Shown here one piece after another: positions 8,829 through 17,362 of a stretch of 39,173 nucleotides of DNA. A model generated the notes under the pieces. The model searched no databases. It saw only the letters and a list, made by a program, of their open reading frames with translations, and was not told where the DNA came from. Each line of letters begins with the position of its first letter. Position 1 is the stretch's first letter. The position numbers and the translations under genes are program-made. Source of the DNA: Candidatus Epulonipiscium sp. (lineage in GTDB: Bacteria; Bacillota; Clostridia; Lachnospirales; Cellulosilyticaceae); contig JAAYSX010000075.1 in assembly GCA_012518255.1 (NCBI GenBank), forward strand, positions 1 through 39,173. Direction: 5' to 3'.

Positions 8829-8983
8829 GTATATGTGTGTAAGTATTAGTTATATAGAGAGAAACAACTAAATTTACACTGGGAGAAGGGAAAGTTTGTA
8901 TATATTGCCAGGTATGGTTGCAAATTTTGCATATAACTTTAATATGCAGAATTAAAATTATATAAATATAAGGGGGATTTAAA

Positions 8984-10216
8984 ATGAAAGGATCTAGAAC
9001 AAAGAGATGGTTAGCATTAGTTTTATCAGTAATGATGGTATTATCAGTAACACCAGTTTTTGCTGATGGGCAGGTAAAAGGATCAGGGGAGAATAAGAAA
9101 GTAATAACATATTTACCTTGCTGGGGAAGTAAACAGTGGAAGGTAGAAGATATACAAGGAGATAAACTTACTCATGTATACCTATCTTTTGCAAGAATTA
9201 ATAATAACTTTGAAATTTCTGATACAGAGGTAAGAATCCATACTGAGGGTGGAGACTATCCAATGCCAGATATTATATCATCAGAAATGATTATTGCTGA
9301 AACCTGGGACAAGGTAGCAAAGCTTCAAAAGAAATACCCACACCTTAAGTTTATTATTGCTGTAGGTGGCTGGGAAGCAGAAGGCTTTTCTGACATGGTA
9401 GCAAATGCAGCTAATAGGGAAGTATTTGTTGATAGTGTTGTAGACTATGTTAAGAAACATAATTTAGATGGTGTCGATCTTGACTGGGAATTTCCTGTAA
9501 ATGGTGCCTGGGGAGTTATAAAATCCAGACCAGAAGATAAGGAGAATTTTACAGAACTTATTAAACTTCTTCGTAAGAAGCTTGGTACTAATAAAGAAAT
9601 ATCATTTTGTGCTAATGTAAGTACATGGTTTTTTGATGCAGTAGAGCTAGACAAGTTAGTTCCTATAGTTAATAGTGTAAACCTTATGACATATGACATG
9701 CGTGGAGCTTGGGAAGAATCAGCTTTCCACTCAGCTGGGCTTTATCGTAACCCAGAAGAACCACAAGACTGGGGCCTATCAGTATCTGAGACAGTAGATA
9801 GATACTTGGAGCATGTTCCGGCGGACAAGCTTATTGTAGGTGTTCCAACTTATGGTAAGGAATATAGAAATATTGAGCCAGGGCCAAACGGTGATGGTTT
9901 ATTCCAACCATTTATAAAAGATGAAGATGGTAATATGACAACAGATAAGTTTACTTGGAGAGGTTCAAGTATTCCATATGAATACCTAAATAAATACTAT
10001 ATAGATAAGAATGGCTTTACACGTTACTGGGATGATGTTGCAAAGGCGCCATACTTATATGATGGACAAACATTTATTTCCTATGATGATAAAGATTCAA
10101 TTAGGGCAAAGTCTGAATACATTAAAGAAAAAGATTTAGGCGGAATCATGTACTGGGAGTATGTAAATGATATTAATGGTGAGCTTCTATCAGTTATGAG
10201 TGAAGTTCTTAGATAA
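8984..10216 (+). CDS. Secreted glycoside hydrolase family 18 (chitinase-like) enzyme
   Basis: GH18 enzymes cleave beta-1,4 linkages next to N-acetylglucosamine in chitin, chitin oligomers or related glycans. Residues 1-27 are a classical signal peptide (basic start, hydrophobic core, VFA cleavage site before D28), so the mature enzyme is exported. The catalytic motif DGVDLDWE spans 162-169, with E169 as the acid/base residue. SFANVS-type strand sequence, LMTYDMRGAW and GGIMYWEYVND match other conserved barrel strands. No LysM, SH3, ChBD or S-layer domain is visible, so it is a single-domain enzyme of 410 residues. It is transcribed alone between its promoter and a strong terminator. Substrate (chitin, peptidoglycan or spore coat glycan) cannot be decided from sequence; related clostridial proteins include cortex-lytic and chitinolytic enzymes. 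Confidence 0.9.
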   Translation: MKGSRTKRWLALVLSVMMVLSVTPVFADGQVKGSGENKKVITYLPCWGSKQWKVEDIQGDKLTHVYLSFARINNNFEISDTEVRIHTEGGDYPMPDIISSEMIIAETWDKVAKLQKKYPHLKFIIAVGGWEAEGFSDMVANAANREVFVDSVVDYVKKHNLDGVDLDWEFPVNGAWGVIKSRPEDKENFTELIKLLRKKLGTNKEISFCANVSTWFFDAVELDKLVPIVNSVNLMTYDMRGAWEESAFHSAGLYRNPEEPQDWGLSVSETVDRYLEHVPADKLIVGVPTYGKEYRNIEPGPNGDGLFQPFIKDEDGNMTTDKFTWRGSSIPYEYLNKYYIDKNGFTRYWDDVAKAPYLYDGQTFISYDDKDSIRAKSEYIKEKDLGGIMYWEYVNDINGELLSVMSEVLR

Positions 10217-10226
10217 AAACAATTCC

Positions 10227-10265
10227 AAAACCAGGTATACCTATAACAGGCATACCTGGTTTTTT
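10227..10265. terminator. Intrinsic terminator between converging GH18 and chemoreceptor genes
   Basis: AAAACCAGGTAT (10227-10238) pairs perfectly with ATACCTGGTTTT (10252-10263) around a 13-base loop, with a T-run on the plus side. The A-rich left arm lets it also act, more weakly, on the minus-strand transcript. Confidence 0.88.
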
Positions 10266-10330
10266 GAGCATACAAGTTAAGGCTAGCATCCTTGTACTAA
10301 AAGATTATCTGGATTATAATATTTTTGTAA

Positions 10331-12328
10331 TTATTTATTAAGTTTAACCTGGGAAACTATATCGGATAGCCTCTCGGAAACTTCCTTATTGTTTTGCATG
10401 ATTTCATTCACATTTGATGTAGTTTCTACGATGTTTAAATTTCTTTCGGCTATATTTGTAGTTGCGTTTGTTGATTCCTCAACTGTTATTCCAATATCAT
10501 TAATAGTTTGTGTTATTTGTGTAAAGGTAGCTTCAAGCTCCTGGGCTGTAGCAGATAAATCTGAAATCATATTATTAAGGTTTAGTCCGTCAGACTTATA
10601 ATTTTCTGTTGCATCAAGCATCATTTCATAATCCTTAATTACTACATCTTCAAGGAAACCTATAAGTAAGTTTGTATTATCTACTAAGGAATTTACAACT
10701 AGGGTAACATCTCCAGTAACTCTTTGGATTTGTTCTACCGTTGAGTTGGAATGTTCAGCTAGCTCCCTAATCTCGTCTGCAACTACAGCAAAGCCTTTGC
10801 CAGCTTCTCCGGCCCTAGCAGCCTCAATAGCGGCATTTAAAGCAAGTAAATTAGTTTGATCGGAGATATCTATAATAGTCTTAGCAAGAAGATTAATCTT
10901 TTCAACTTCCTTGGCCCCTTCAATAGCTTCTTCTATATCAGACTTGCTATTTGCATATATGCCCATTGTGTTATCCCTAGCATCAATAAATTGTATATTA
11001 AGGTCTTCGGCTTTTTGGCTTATTGCATTAGAGGTAATAGAGCCTTCCTCCATTTTGCTGGTAAAATCAGCAATTGCCCTGTTTACTTCATTGGTTGATT
11101 CAGTTATTGTAGCCGCACTTGCAGCAGTTTCCTCCATACCGGCAGCTAACTCTTCGGTAGAAGAAGAAGTGTCTTCAGCTTCTGCCAAAAGAAAGTTAAG
11201 CCTATCATTAGCACGGAAAAAGGTAGCTTCATTGGTTTCAACAGCTTGGTTTAACTCAAGCATAAAGTTTCGTAGTTTATCAATAACATTTTTAAAAGAT
11301 ACTGCCATAAGGCCTATTTCGTCTTTCCTTTCTAACATATTGCTATCTATTTTATCAGTTAAGTCCAGGTTGCCAATATGCCCAGCAACCTTAGTAGCAT
11401 CTTCTATAGGCCTTGCAATATAATTAGAAATAAAGAATGATGCCAGTATTCCTAGGGCAATTATAAGTAATGATGCTATTATGGTGGAGACCATTACATT
11501 GTTTATAATGCCTAAGCTTTCACTTTTAGATACCACTCCTGCAAGGCTCCAGCCAGTTTCTTCAAGGTCCTCGAAGTATAGTATCTTATCATTATTATCA
11601 TAGTCTTTATATACCCTGCTTCTAATCCTTACATCGCCGGAATCTTTAATGTTAGATAATCTACCTTCAGCCAGGGAATCTAGGCTTGTGCTAGAGTCAG
11701 GCGTAGGGTTATATTCCAGGTTTTCATGTACAATAATATTATTATCTCCATCAACTAAAAATGCATAAGAATGATCTCCAAGGGACACACTGCCTACATA
11801 ATTGGATACATAATCTAGAGATATATCAGATCCAATTACCCCCTCCCTGCCAGCCTTGGTTTTAAAGGATCTAGAGATAGATATAACAATTCCGCCAGTA
11901 TCTCTATCTACATAGGGATTGGTTATATGTAAGCCTTCACTTGCCAAGGCGTTTTTAACCCAATCAGCATCTGAAGGGTCATAATCTTTTAAGGCTAGAT
12001 TGGGATGAATAAATTCCCCATCTACAAAATAAATAAAATAAGATGTATCATTTCTATTAGCAGCAGCGTCCAAAAAACTTCTAGAATAATTTATTTCAAA
12101 ATTATCCGCTTCAATCATACCTTCAATAAATTCATTTAGATAGGATTTTTCCATGATAAGCCATTTATCGATTTCTTGTGCAACATTTTTTACATCAGCC
12201 TTTGTCTTTTCATTAAGCTGTTTTTCCAGGGTTCTAGTTGATAGGCCATAATTAAGTAAAGATATAGATAGTATGCTTACTAGGGAAATTGTCAAGGTAA
12301 ATAAGGTTATTCTGTTTCTTAGCTTCAT
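10331..12328 (-). CDS. Methyl-accepting chemotaxis protein with periplasmic-type Cache domain
   Basis: This is a transmembrane chemoreceptor controlling CheA kinase activity. In 665 residues it has an N-terminal membrane segment (about 8-30), an extracellular region of about 250 residues with double-Cache features ([37 protein letters not shown]), a second membrane segment (about 285-308), a HAMP linker ([16 protein letters not shown]) and a cytoplasmic signalling coiled coil with the hairpin tip [20 protein letters not shown], plus the following [15 protein letters not shown]. No C-terminal CheR-binding pentapeptide is present. The ATG follows AAAGGGG. It lies 52 bases after the DUF4846 gene, with no clear terminator between, so both may be one transcript. 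The ligand is unknown; Cache receptors often sense amino acids or organic acids. Confidence 0.95.
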   Translation of the reverse strand: MKLRNRITLFTLTISLVSILSISLLNYGLSTRTLEKQLNEKTKADVKNVAQEIDKWLIMEKSYLNEFIEGMIEADNFEINYSRSFLDAAANRNDTSYFIYFVDGEFIHPNLALKDYDPSDADWVKNALASEGLHITNPYVDRDTGGIVISISRSFKTKAGREGVIGSDISLDYVSNYVGSVSLGDHSYAFLVDGDNNIIVHENLEYNPTPDSSTSLDSLAEGRLSNIKDSGDVRIRSRVYKDYDNNDKILYFEDLEETGWSLAGVVSKSESLGIINNVMVSTIIASLLIIALGILASFFISNYIARPIEDATKVAGHIGNLDLTDKIDSNMLERKDEIGLMAVSFKNVIDKLRNFMLELNQAVETNEATFFRANDRLNFLLAEAEDTSSSTEELAAGMEETAASAATITESTNEVNRAIADFTSKMEEGSITSNAISQKAEDLNIQFIDARDNTMGIYANSKSDIEEAIEGAKEVEKINLLAKTIIDISDQTNLLALNAAIEAARAGEAGKGFAVVADEIRELAEHSNSTVEQIQRVTGDVTLVVNSLVDNTNLLIGFLEDVVIKDYEMMLDATENYKSDGLNLNNMISDLSATAQELEATFTQITQTINDIGITVEESTNATTNIAERNLNIVETTSNVNEIMQNNKEVSERLSDIVSQVKLNK

Positions 12329-12380
12329 TTATAAGACCCCTTTCATGTATATATAATAAATAATAAATTTGGACACTTAT

Positions 12381-13301
12381 TTATGGGAATCTTTTAAGAT
12401 CATTAATTTGGAATTCCCATTCTGGCGTAACTAAGCTCCTGCTAGAATCCATGATATACCAGGGACTTATTTCATTATCGTCCCTATTAATAAGGATTTG
12501 TGTCTCTTGTGCAGGCATATAGCTTTGGGCTAAGAGAAAGGCAATTTGGTCATTTTCTTTGTTTTCTGCCATATCTACAACTATAACAGCATGTCCAGGA
12601 CTTCCGCCCTGGATAAATACATCCCCAATTTTCATATCTGAAATATCTACTAGGTCTAATTCCTTATCCAGGGAAAGGGTGCCAGCGTAGGCGAATACCA
12701 TATCCATATACTTTCTAAAACTTTCATAGTCTGTAGAAGGCTCAGCTTGATCCACCCACTTGGTCTCATTATCGTTAACCTGAATCCTATAGCCACTCAT
12801 CCAATTATCATAGTTTGCTAAAAAACCATTTACAAAATTAAACTGTATTTCATCATATCTTTCGTATTTATAGAGATATTCAGCCCTAAGTAGCATAATA
12901 GCATCTGCGCATTGATGTAAGTCCCTATCACCAATGTCTACATCTATAACGCTATCATATATGCCTTCAGGGCTTTTAGGTCTACCATCATAATATAAGG
13001 CCTTTTCCCCATAAGCTTTAAGTTCTTGCCCCCTTAAAAATTGTCCAAAACTATCTTCATCTATATCTATTCTTGAAAAACCTTTGGGAGGATTATACCT
13101 TGTCTCAATGGTAGTTCCATCTTGATTAAGAATAATATATGGTTCATCCTTCTCTGGAGGCCAATCATCTATTTCTTGTGGAATAGGCTCTGTTTGACTA
13201 ATCTTTGGAGGTATATCCTCTATGTTTTCTTGGTCATTTACAGGTCTTTGGCAAGCAACTAGCATAAGGCTAAACAAGATTAAAAAAGTTGTTTTTTTCA
13301 C
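12381..13301 (-). CDS. DUF4846 family lipoprotein
   Basis: The preferred start is GTG 13301-13299, with AAGGAT upstream, because it gives a clean lipoprotein signal (KKTTFLILFSLMLVAC, acylated Cys at residue 17). A longer frame from 13340 would bury it. The 306-residue protein matches DUF4846: the block PPKGFSRIDI, then FLRGQELK, YYDGRPK, DRDLHQCADAIMLLRAEYLY, and the C-terminal GDVFIQGGSPGHAVIVVDMA and LLAQSYMPAQETQIL. The conserved Cys-Ala-Asp and Gly-His residues suggest an enzymatic or binding fold, but no function is established to my knowledge. It would be anchored to the outer face of the membrane. A proline- and acid-rich spacer follows the lipid anchor. It is divergent from the hemerythrin gene and precedes the chemoreceptor gene. 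Confidence 0.82.
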   Translation of the reverse strand: MKKTTFLILFSLMLVACQRPVNDQENIEDIPPKISQTEPIPQEIDDWPPEKDEPYIILNQDGTTIETRYNPPKGFSRIDIDEDSFGQFLRGQELKAYGEKALYYDGRPKSPEGIYDSVIDVDIGDRDLHQCADAIMLLRAEYLYKYERYDEIQFNFVNGFLANYDNWMSGYRIQVNDNETKWVDQAEPSTDYESFRKYMDMVFAYAGTLSLDKELDLVDISDMKIGDVFIQGGSPGHAVIVVDMAENKENDQIAFLLAQSYMPAQETQILINRDDNEISPWYIMDSSRSLVTPEWEFQINDLKRFP

Positions 13302-13341
13302 ATTATCATCCTTAATATAATATTTTAATAAACATACCAAT

Positions 13342-13350
13342 ATTATACCA
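13342..13350 (-). promoter_or_regulatory. Extended -10 promoter for the DUF4846/chemoreceptor genes
   Basis: On the minus strand TGGTATAAT (13350-13342) forms an extended -10, 40 bases before the GTG start at 13301. No good -35 is present, as is usual for extended -10 promoters. Confidence 0.45.
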
Positions 13351-13504
13351 TTTTACGCAATAATATAATAGTGCTTTATTATTCTAGTGTTATGAAGTAA
13401 TCTTATATTATATATATTTATATTGGTGTAAAAACTATACTTATGTTAATATAATACTTAGATTAATTTTTTAACTTAAAACTAAAATAAGATGGAGGGA
13501 TAAT

Positions 13505-13930
13505 ATGTGGAAAGATTACTATAGTATAGGTGTAGAAACTATTGATGACCAGCACAAGGAACTCTTTAAGAACCTGGGGGATTTTATAATGCTAGTTAGG
13601 GATAAGGAGATTAAGTGGGAAGATAGGCTGGATAAGGCGAAAGAAACCCTGGACTTTTTGCAGGGATATGTTGTTTTTCACTTTGATGATGAGGAGAAAT
13701 TCCAAGAGAGTATAAATTACCCGGATATTGAAATACATAAGGAAGCCCACAGGCAATTTAAAGAGGGTATTAATGAATATGTTGAAATTTTCAATGAGGG
13801 TGGATTTACAGAAGATAAGATGCAGGAGTTTTCTGCTAAGTTAATGACTTGGCTTATTATGCATGTAGGTAAAATGGATCAAGAGATAGGGAAGTTTGTT
13901 AGAGAGATGGAAGGGGAGGGGGAACAATGA
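13505..13930 (+). CDS. Bacteriohemerythrin
   Basis: Bacteriohemerythrins are four-helix cytoplasmic proteins that bind O2 reversibly at a non-heme di-iron centre. All seven ligands are present with family spacing: H17 (DQHKELF), H59 and E63 (FHFDDEEKF), H78 and H82 (HKEAH), H120 and D125 (HVGKMD). The length of 141 residues is typical. The ATG at 13505 follows GATGGAGGG at good spacing. A possible -10, TATAAT at 13450-13455, lies upstream with a weak -35. The stop overlaps the cheX start by 4 bases (ATGA), so the two are translationally coupled. Roles in relatives include oxygen storage, delivery or sensing; the CheX link here favours a signalling role, which is inference. Confidence 0.95.
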   Translation: MWKDYYSIGVETIDDQHKELFKNLGDFIMLVRDKEIKWEDRLDKAKETLDFLQGYVVFHFDDEEKFQESINYPDIEIHKEAHRQFKEGINEYVEIFNEGGFTEDKMQEFSAKLMTWLIMHVGKMDQEIGKFVREMEGEGEQ

Positions 13931-14388
13931 AAGCAGAATATATAAATTCATTTTATAATGCATCAAAAGATGTATTTAAGCTTATGCTAGACTTAGAAGT
14001 TAAAAGAGGCGAGGTGGCTGTAGTAGAAGGACTAACACCGAGCAAGGATGCAAACATAATTTTAGGTATAACTGGGGACTTTAAGGGAACTGTATCCTTT
14101 AGTTTTACTGAAGAAATGGCTCTTGAAATAGTTAGGATAATGTCTGGTATGGAGATGGATGAGATTGATGTCTTTGTATCGTCAGCCTTGGGTGAGGTTA
14201 CTAATATTATAAGTGGCCATGCAACAACTAACTTATCTGAACATGGATATATATGCGATATAACACCACCGCAGGTTATGGTAGGGGAATATAAATCAAT
14301 TTCCATGGCAAATGAAAAGGCATTAATTATGCCTATGGAAACAAATATAGGTGAATTTGAGGTAGCAGTATTTGTACCAACTAAATAA
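13927..14388 (+). CDS. cheX: Chemotaxis phosphatase CheX
   Basis: CheX dephosphorylates CheY-P and so resets the flagellar motor signal. The 153-residue protein fits the family. Its single phosphatase motif is in SALGEVTNIISGHATT: the Glu and Asn of ExxN are the residues that attack and orient water in CheC/CheX/FliY proteins. One such motif, and no FliN-like domain, points to CheX rather than CheC or FliY. Other matches are GDFKGTVSFSF and the strand near IGEFEVAVFVP. The start overlaps the hemerythrin stop by 4 bases, with GGAGGGGG just upstream. No other che genes are nearby, so it serves a chemotaxis system encoded elsewhere. Confidence 0.9.
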   Translation: MKAEYINSFYNASKDVFKLMLDLEVKRGEVAVVEGLTPSKDANIILGITGDFKGTVSFSFTEEMALEIVRIMSGMEMDEIDVFVSSALGEVTNIISGHATTNLSEHGYICDITPPQVMVGEYKSISMANEKALIMPMETNIGEFEVAVFVPTK

Positions 14389-14453
14389 ATATTTTAAGAA
14401 GTTCTAAGATATAATAATAAGACAAGATGAAATTATTAGTTAGGAGTGATACG

Positions 14454-15275
14454 GTGGTTGAATGGCTATCAGGATTTAATGCACCAACCCAGGCCTTATT
14501 TGCATCAATATTTACTTGGGGTGTAACAGCGCTTGGTGCGGGCTTAGTCTTTTTCTTTAAGGAAATTAATAAAAAAGTATTGAATTCTATGCTAGGATTT
14601 GCAGCTGGCGTTATGACAGCGGCTAGTTTTTGGTCCTTGTTGGAACCAAGTATTGAAATGGCAGGTGAACTTGGCAAAATCCCATGGCTAACGGCGGCTA
14701 TAGGGTTTTCAATAGGGGGATTAGTAATATATATTGTTGATAAAATCCTACCCCACCTTCACTCAGGACTTGATACATCCCAAGCTGAAGGAATTAAAAC
14801 AAATTGGCAAAGAAGTGTGTTATTAGTACTTGCAATTACCCTTCATAATATTCCGGAAGGACTTGCAGTAGGGGTTGCCTTTGGTACAGTAGCCCATGGA
14901 GTGTCATCAGCAACTTTAGCAAGTGCAGTTGTACTAACAATAGGGATAGCTTTACAAAACTTCCCAGAAGGTGCGGCAGTATCAATTCCTCTTAGAAGGG
15001 AAGGATTATCTAGGAGTAAAGCTTTCTTTTATGGTCAGGCATCAGCAATTGTTCAGCCGATAGCAGCTGTTATTGGCGCGCTTACAGTAGCCTATATAGA
15101 AAACATAATGCCCTTTGCCCTATCATTTGCAGCAGGTGCAATGATATATGTTGTAGTAGAAGAGTTAATACCAGAAAGTCACAGGGGAGATGAGGAAGGT
15201 CATTCTGATATTGTGACTATAGGGTTTTTAATAGGTTTCGTAATTATGATGATGATGGATGTGGCTTTAGGATAG
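14454..15275 (+). CDS. ZIP family divalent metal transporter
   Basis: ZIP proteins bring Zn2+ or other divalent metals into the cytoplasm. The start chosen is GTG 14454, preceded by TAGGAG with about 7 bases spacing; an in-frame ATG at 14427 has no ribosome binding site. The 273 residues carry about eight hydrophobic segments and the two metal-site helices [14 protein letters not shown] and [17 protein letters not shown], together with EELIPESH in a later helix. A cytoplasmic loop between helices 3 and 4 holds a few His residues (LPHLHSG). The length and sequence are typical of the prokaryotic GufA-like branch. The gene lies 65 bases after cheX; it could be co-transcribed, but functional linkage is uncertain. 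Metal specificity cannot be read from sequence. Confidence 0.92.
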   Translation: MVEWLSGFNAPTQALFASIFTWGVTALGAGLVFFFKEINKKVLNSMLGFAAGVMTAASFWSLLEPSIEMAGELGKIPWLTAAIGFSIGGLVIYIVDKILPHLHSGLDTSQAEGIKTNWQRSVLLVLAITLHNIPEGLAVGVAFGTVAHGVSSATLASAVVLTIGIALQNFPEGAAVSIPLRREGLSRSKAFFYGQASAIVQPIAAVIGALTVAYIENIMPFALSFAAGAMIYVVVEELIPESHRGDEEGHSDIVTIGFLIGFVIMMMMDVALG

Positions 15276-15320
15276 ACTTTAATTGAATCTGCATAATAAA
15301 GCATGCATGTGTTAAAATAA

Positions 15321-15365
15321 GGGTGCCTTATCCTGTAGGTTAAACAGGATAAAGCACCTATTTTT
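15321..15365 (+). terminator. Strong hairpin with T-run between the ZIP gene and msrAB
   Basis: GGGTGC (15321-15326) plus TTATCCTGT (15328-15336) pair with ACAGGATAA (15344-15352) plus GCACCT (15354-15359), with a loop of 7 bases and a following T-run (15361-15365). It starts 46 bases after the ZIP stop, so it most simply ends that transcript. It also lies only 30 bases before the msrAB start, so it could serve as an attenuator. Confidence 0.8.
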
Positions 15366-15394
15366 CTAACTAATATAAGGTTAAGGAGGTAAAG

Positions 15395-16351
15395 ATGAAA
15401 TATACTGAAGATAATATTGAAACAATTTATTTAGCAGGTGGGTGTTTCTGGGGTGTTGAGGCATACATGAAGAGGATTAGGGGAGTAGTATCTGCAATCT
15501 CTGGATATGCTAATGGTAATACAGAGAATCCAACCTATGAAGAAGTAATCCATAATAATACTAACCATGCAGAGACTGTAGAGATTAAATACGATAAAAA
15601 TAAGATAGATCTAGCTAGCCTACTTTTATATTATTTTAAAATTATAGACCCTACATCTTTAAATAAACAAGGCAATGATATAGGGACTCAGTATAGGGTA
15701 GGTATATTTTATATAAATAATAATCAATTAGAAATTATAAATCAGCTAGTCAAAAAAGAGCAGAAAAAATATAAAAAAGAGTTCGTTCTAGAGGTACTAC
15801 CATTAGAGAACTTTTATAAGGCAGAAGATTACCACCAAGATTACCTTGCTAAAAACCCTAATGGCTACTGCCATGTTGATTTAAGCCTTGCTGATGAAGA
15901 TATAGAAAATATATACATTAGGCCTTCAGATAGGGAAATCAAAGAAAGATTAACTAAGGATCAATATGAAATAACTCAAAATGCTGGGACGGAAATGCCC
16001 TTTACCCATGAGTATAATGATCTGGATGAAGAAGGTATATATGTAGATATAGTAACAGGCCAGCCACTATTTTCATCACAGGATAAGTATGATGCAGGCT
16101 GTGGTTGGCCAAGTTTTACAAAGCCTATAGATATGGAAGTCATAAAAGAAAAGCCAGACCATTCCAGGAATATGGTAAGGACGGAAGTTCTTAGCGAAAG
16201 TGGGGATTCTCATCTTGGCCATGTATTTGAAGATGGCCCTAGAGACCAGGGTGGTTTAAGATACTGTATTAATGGAGCAGCTCTTAGGTTTGTAGCACTT
16301 GAAGATATGGAAGAAGAAGGTTATGGGTATCTTATGAAATTATTTAAATAA
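15395..16351 (+). CDS. msrAB: Fused peptide-methionine sulfoxide reductase MsrA/MsrB
   Basis: The protein repairs oxidised methionine: the MsrA half reduces the S-sulfoxide and the MsrB half the R-sulfoxide. The N-terminal domain (about 8-160) has the catalytic motif GGCFWG with Cys17, and [17 protein letters not shown] near its end. The C-terminal domain (about 180-315) has [19 protein letters not shown] and the catalytic Cys291 in [11 protein letters not shown]. The zinc-binding CxxC pairs of some MsrB proteins are absent. The fusion order A-B and 318-residue length are common in Firmicutes. No signal peptide is present, so it acts in the cytoplasm. The ATG follows AAGGAGG. I found no clear promoter in the short gap after the hairpin at 15321-15365. 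Confidence 0.96.
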   Translation: MKYTEDNIETIYLAGGCFWGVEAYMKRIRGVVSAISGYANGNTENPTYEEVIHNNTNHAETVEIKYDKNKIDLASLLLYYFKIIDPTSLNKQGNDIGTQYRVGIFYINNNQLEIINQLVKKEQKKYKKEFVLEVLPLENFYKAEDYHQDYLAKNPNGYCHVDLSLADEDIENIYIRPSDREIKERLTKDQYEITQNAGTEMPFTHEYNDLDEEGIYVDIVTGQPLFSSQDKYDAGCGWPSFTKPIDMEVIKEKPDHSRNMVRTEVLSESGDSHLGHVFEDGPRDQGGLRYCINGAALRFVALEDMEEEGYGYLMKLFK

Positions 16352-16367
16352 GATTTATGGCTTATGA

Positions 16368-16396
16368 TTGACAAAATCCCTTAAATTCCTTATAAT
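16368..16396 (+). promoter_or_regulatory. Consensus promoter of the alanine T-box operon
   Basis: TTGACA (16368-16373), 17 bases, TATAAT (16391-16396): both hexamers match the sigma-A consensus exactly. Transcription would start near 16403, at the 5' end of the T-box leader. The strength fits an operon controlled by termination, not by initiation. Confidence 0.88.
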
Positions 16397-16402
16397 TCAT
16401 AT

Positions 16403-16675
16403 GATGAAATAAAATTAAAAGAAACTTAATAATATAAATACTATGAAAAGAAGTAGTAGGCAGGCAAGGACTTACAGAAAAGAAGTGATGATGAGAATCT
16501 TCTAGCACCTATTTGCCCAAGCAGTCTTGGAGTATTAGCCCTGAACTAAGAGTATGGGTTAGCGGATAATTCACGTTAAGAATATCTAAGTGATATTTAG
16601 AATATAATCTAAGTATAACTAGGGTGGTACCACGATTAGCCTCGTCCCTATTTAGGGATGGGGCTATTATTTTTT
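16403..16675 (+). promoter_or_regulatory. T-box riboswitch, alanine-specific
   Basis: T-box leaders sense uncharged tRNA and then let transcription pass a terminator. The T-box sequence AGGGTGGTACCACG is at 16621-16634. The terminator follows: a 13-bp stem (16637-16649 with 16654-16666, two G-U pairs) and a T-run. The antiterminator alternative pairs AGGG of the T-box with CGTCCCT in the terminator arm. The bulge UGGU would pair with an ACCA acceptor end, which fits tRNA-Ala (discriminator A). In Stem I, GGCAA near 16460 pairs with TTGCC (16513-16517), and right after it comes GCA (16521-16523), a candidate alanine specifier codon. This choice is inferred; another GCA sits at 16505-16507. The leader fills the 404-base gap between msrAB and the peptidase gene. 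Confidence 0.9.
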
Positions 16676-16755
16676 AGTATAAGATTTTAAATTAAATATA
16701 TCCTTGATAGATAGGATAAAGGATGTGCTGTGACATTTGTTTTGAGGGGGTATAT

Positions 16756-17346
16756 ATGAATAGATTAATACTAGTTAATAAAGATAATATCTTAACAAAA
16801 ACATACATACCTAGAGACCTAATTATTGACCCTAAATCAGGAAAAGAACTTAATAAAGATACCCACAAGGCCTTTACCAATATGAATAAGGCCATGGACA
16901 ATCAAGGACTTTCAAAGCTAGTACTAGTAAGTGCCTATAGACCTTATGACTACCAAGAGAAAGTTTTTACTAGGAAGGTTAATGGGCTAATGAAAGAAGG
17001 CTTAAGTAAAACTGATGCTATAGATAAGGCTAAGACTATTGTAGCTCTTCCAGGAACAAGTGAGCATCAAACAGGCCTTGCAATAGATATTACAAATCAG
17101 GACCTTAATAAACAAAAAGACCCCTTGATAGAGGAGTTTGAAAATACCATACATGCAAAGTGGCTAAGGGACAATGCCCATAAATATGGATTTATCCTAA
17201 GGTACCCAAAGGGCAAAACTAATATAACTCATATAAGTTATGAACCCTGGCATTATAGATATGTAGGGATATATCATGCCAATGAAATAAAAAAAAGAGG
17301 GATGTGCTTAGAAGAGTATATTTCTCATATAGATAAAAAACAATAA
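16756..17346 (+). CDS. Cytoplasmic D-Ala-D-Ala peptidase, VanXY/VanY type (M15B)
   Basis: Zinc enzymes of this family remove D-Ala from peptidoglycan precursors or split D-Ala-D-Ala. The catalytic set is complete: SAYRPYDYQ supplies the conserved Arg, SEHQTGLAID gives zinc ligands H104 and D111, and EPWH gives base E163 and ligand H166, the same spacings as in VanX. VALPGTSEHQ and YGFILRYPKGK are typical of VanY/VanXY. The start is ATG 16756, after GAGGGGG. The 196-residue protein has no signal peptide or membrane segment, which fits the cytoplasmic VanXY type and not exported VanY or DacA. It is the first gene after the alanine T-box and ends 16 bases before alaS. No vanH, vanA-type ligase or VanRS regulators are nearby, so a resistance role is not indicated. 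Confidence 0.85.
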   Translation: MNRLILVNKDNILTKTYIPRDLIIDPKSGKELNKDTHKAFTNMNKAMDNQGLSKLVLVSAYRPYDYQEKVFTRKVNGLMKEGLSKTDAIDKAKTIVALPGTSEHQTGLAIDITNQDLNKQKDPLIEEFENTIHAKWLRDNAHKYGFILRYPKGKTNITHISYEPWHYRYVGIYHANEIKKRGMCLEEYISHIDKKQ

Positions 17347-17362
17347 ACTCAGGAGGAAGAAG

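Noticed and set aside
10389-11423. Plus-strand frames opposite the chemoreceptor, up to 170 residues
   Set aside because: The chemoreceptor frame has full family motifs. The opposite frames are Ser/Ile/Ala-rich mirror images of coiled-coil codons.
15301-15320. Promoter with TG-T-TAAAAT before msrAB
   Set aside because: Its start point would fall inside the terminator hairpin and no -35 is present.
16756-17346. Vancomycin resistance gene
   Set aside because: Although VanXY-like, there is no vanH, D-Ala-D-Lac or D-Ala-D-Ser ligase, or VanRS. The T-box and alaS context points to alanine metabolism.
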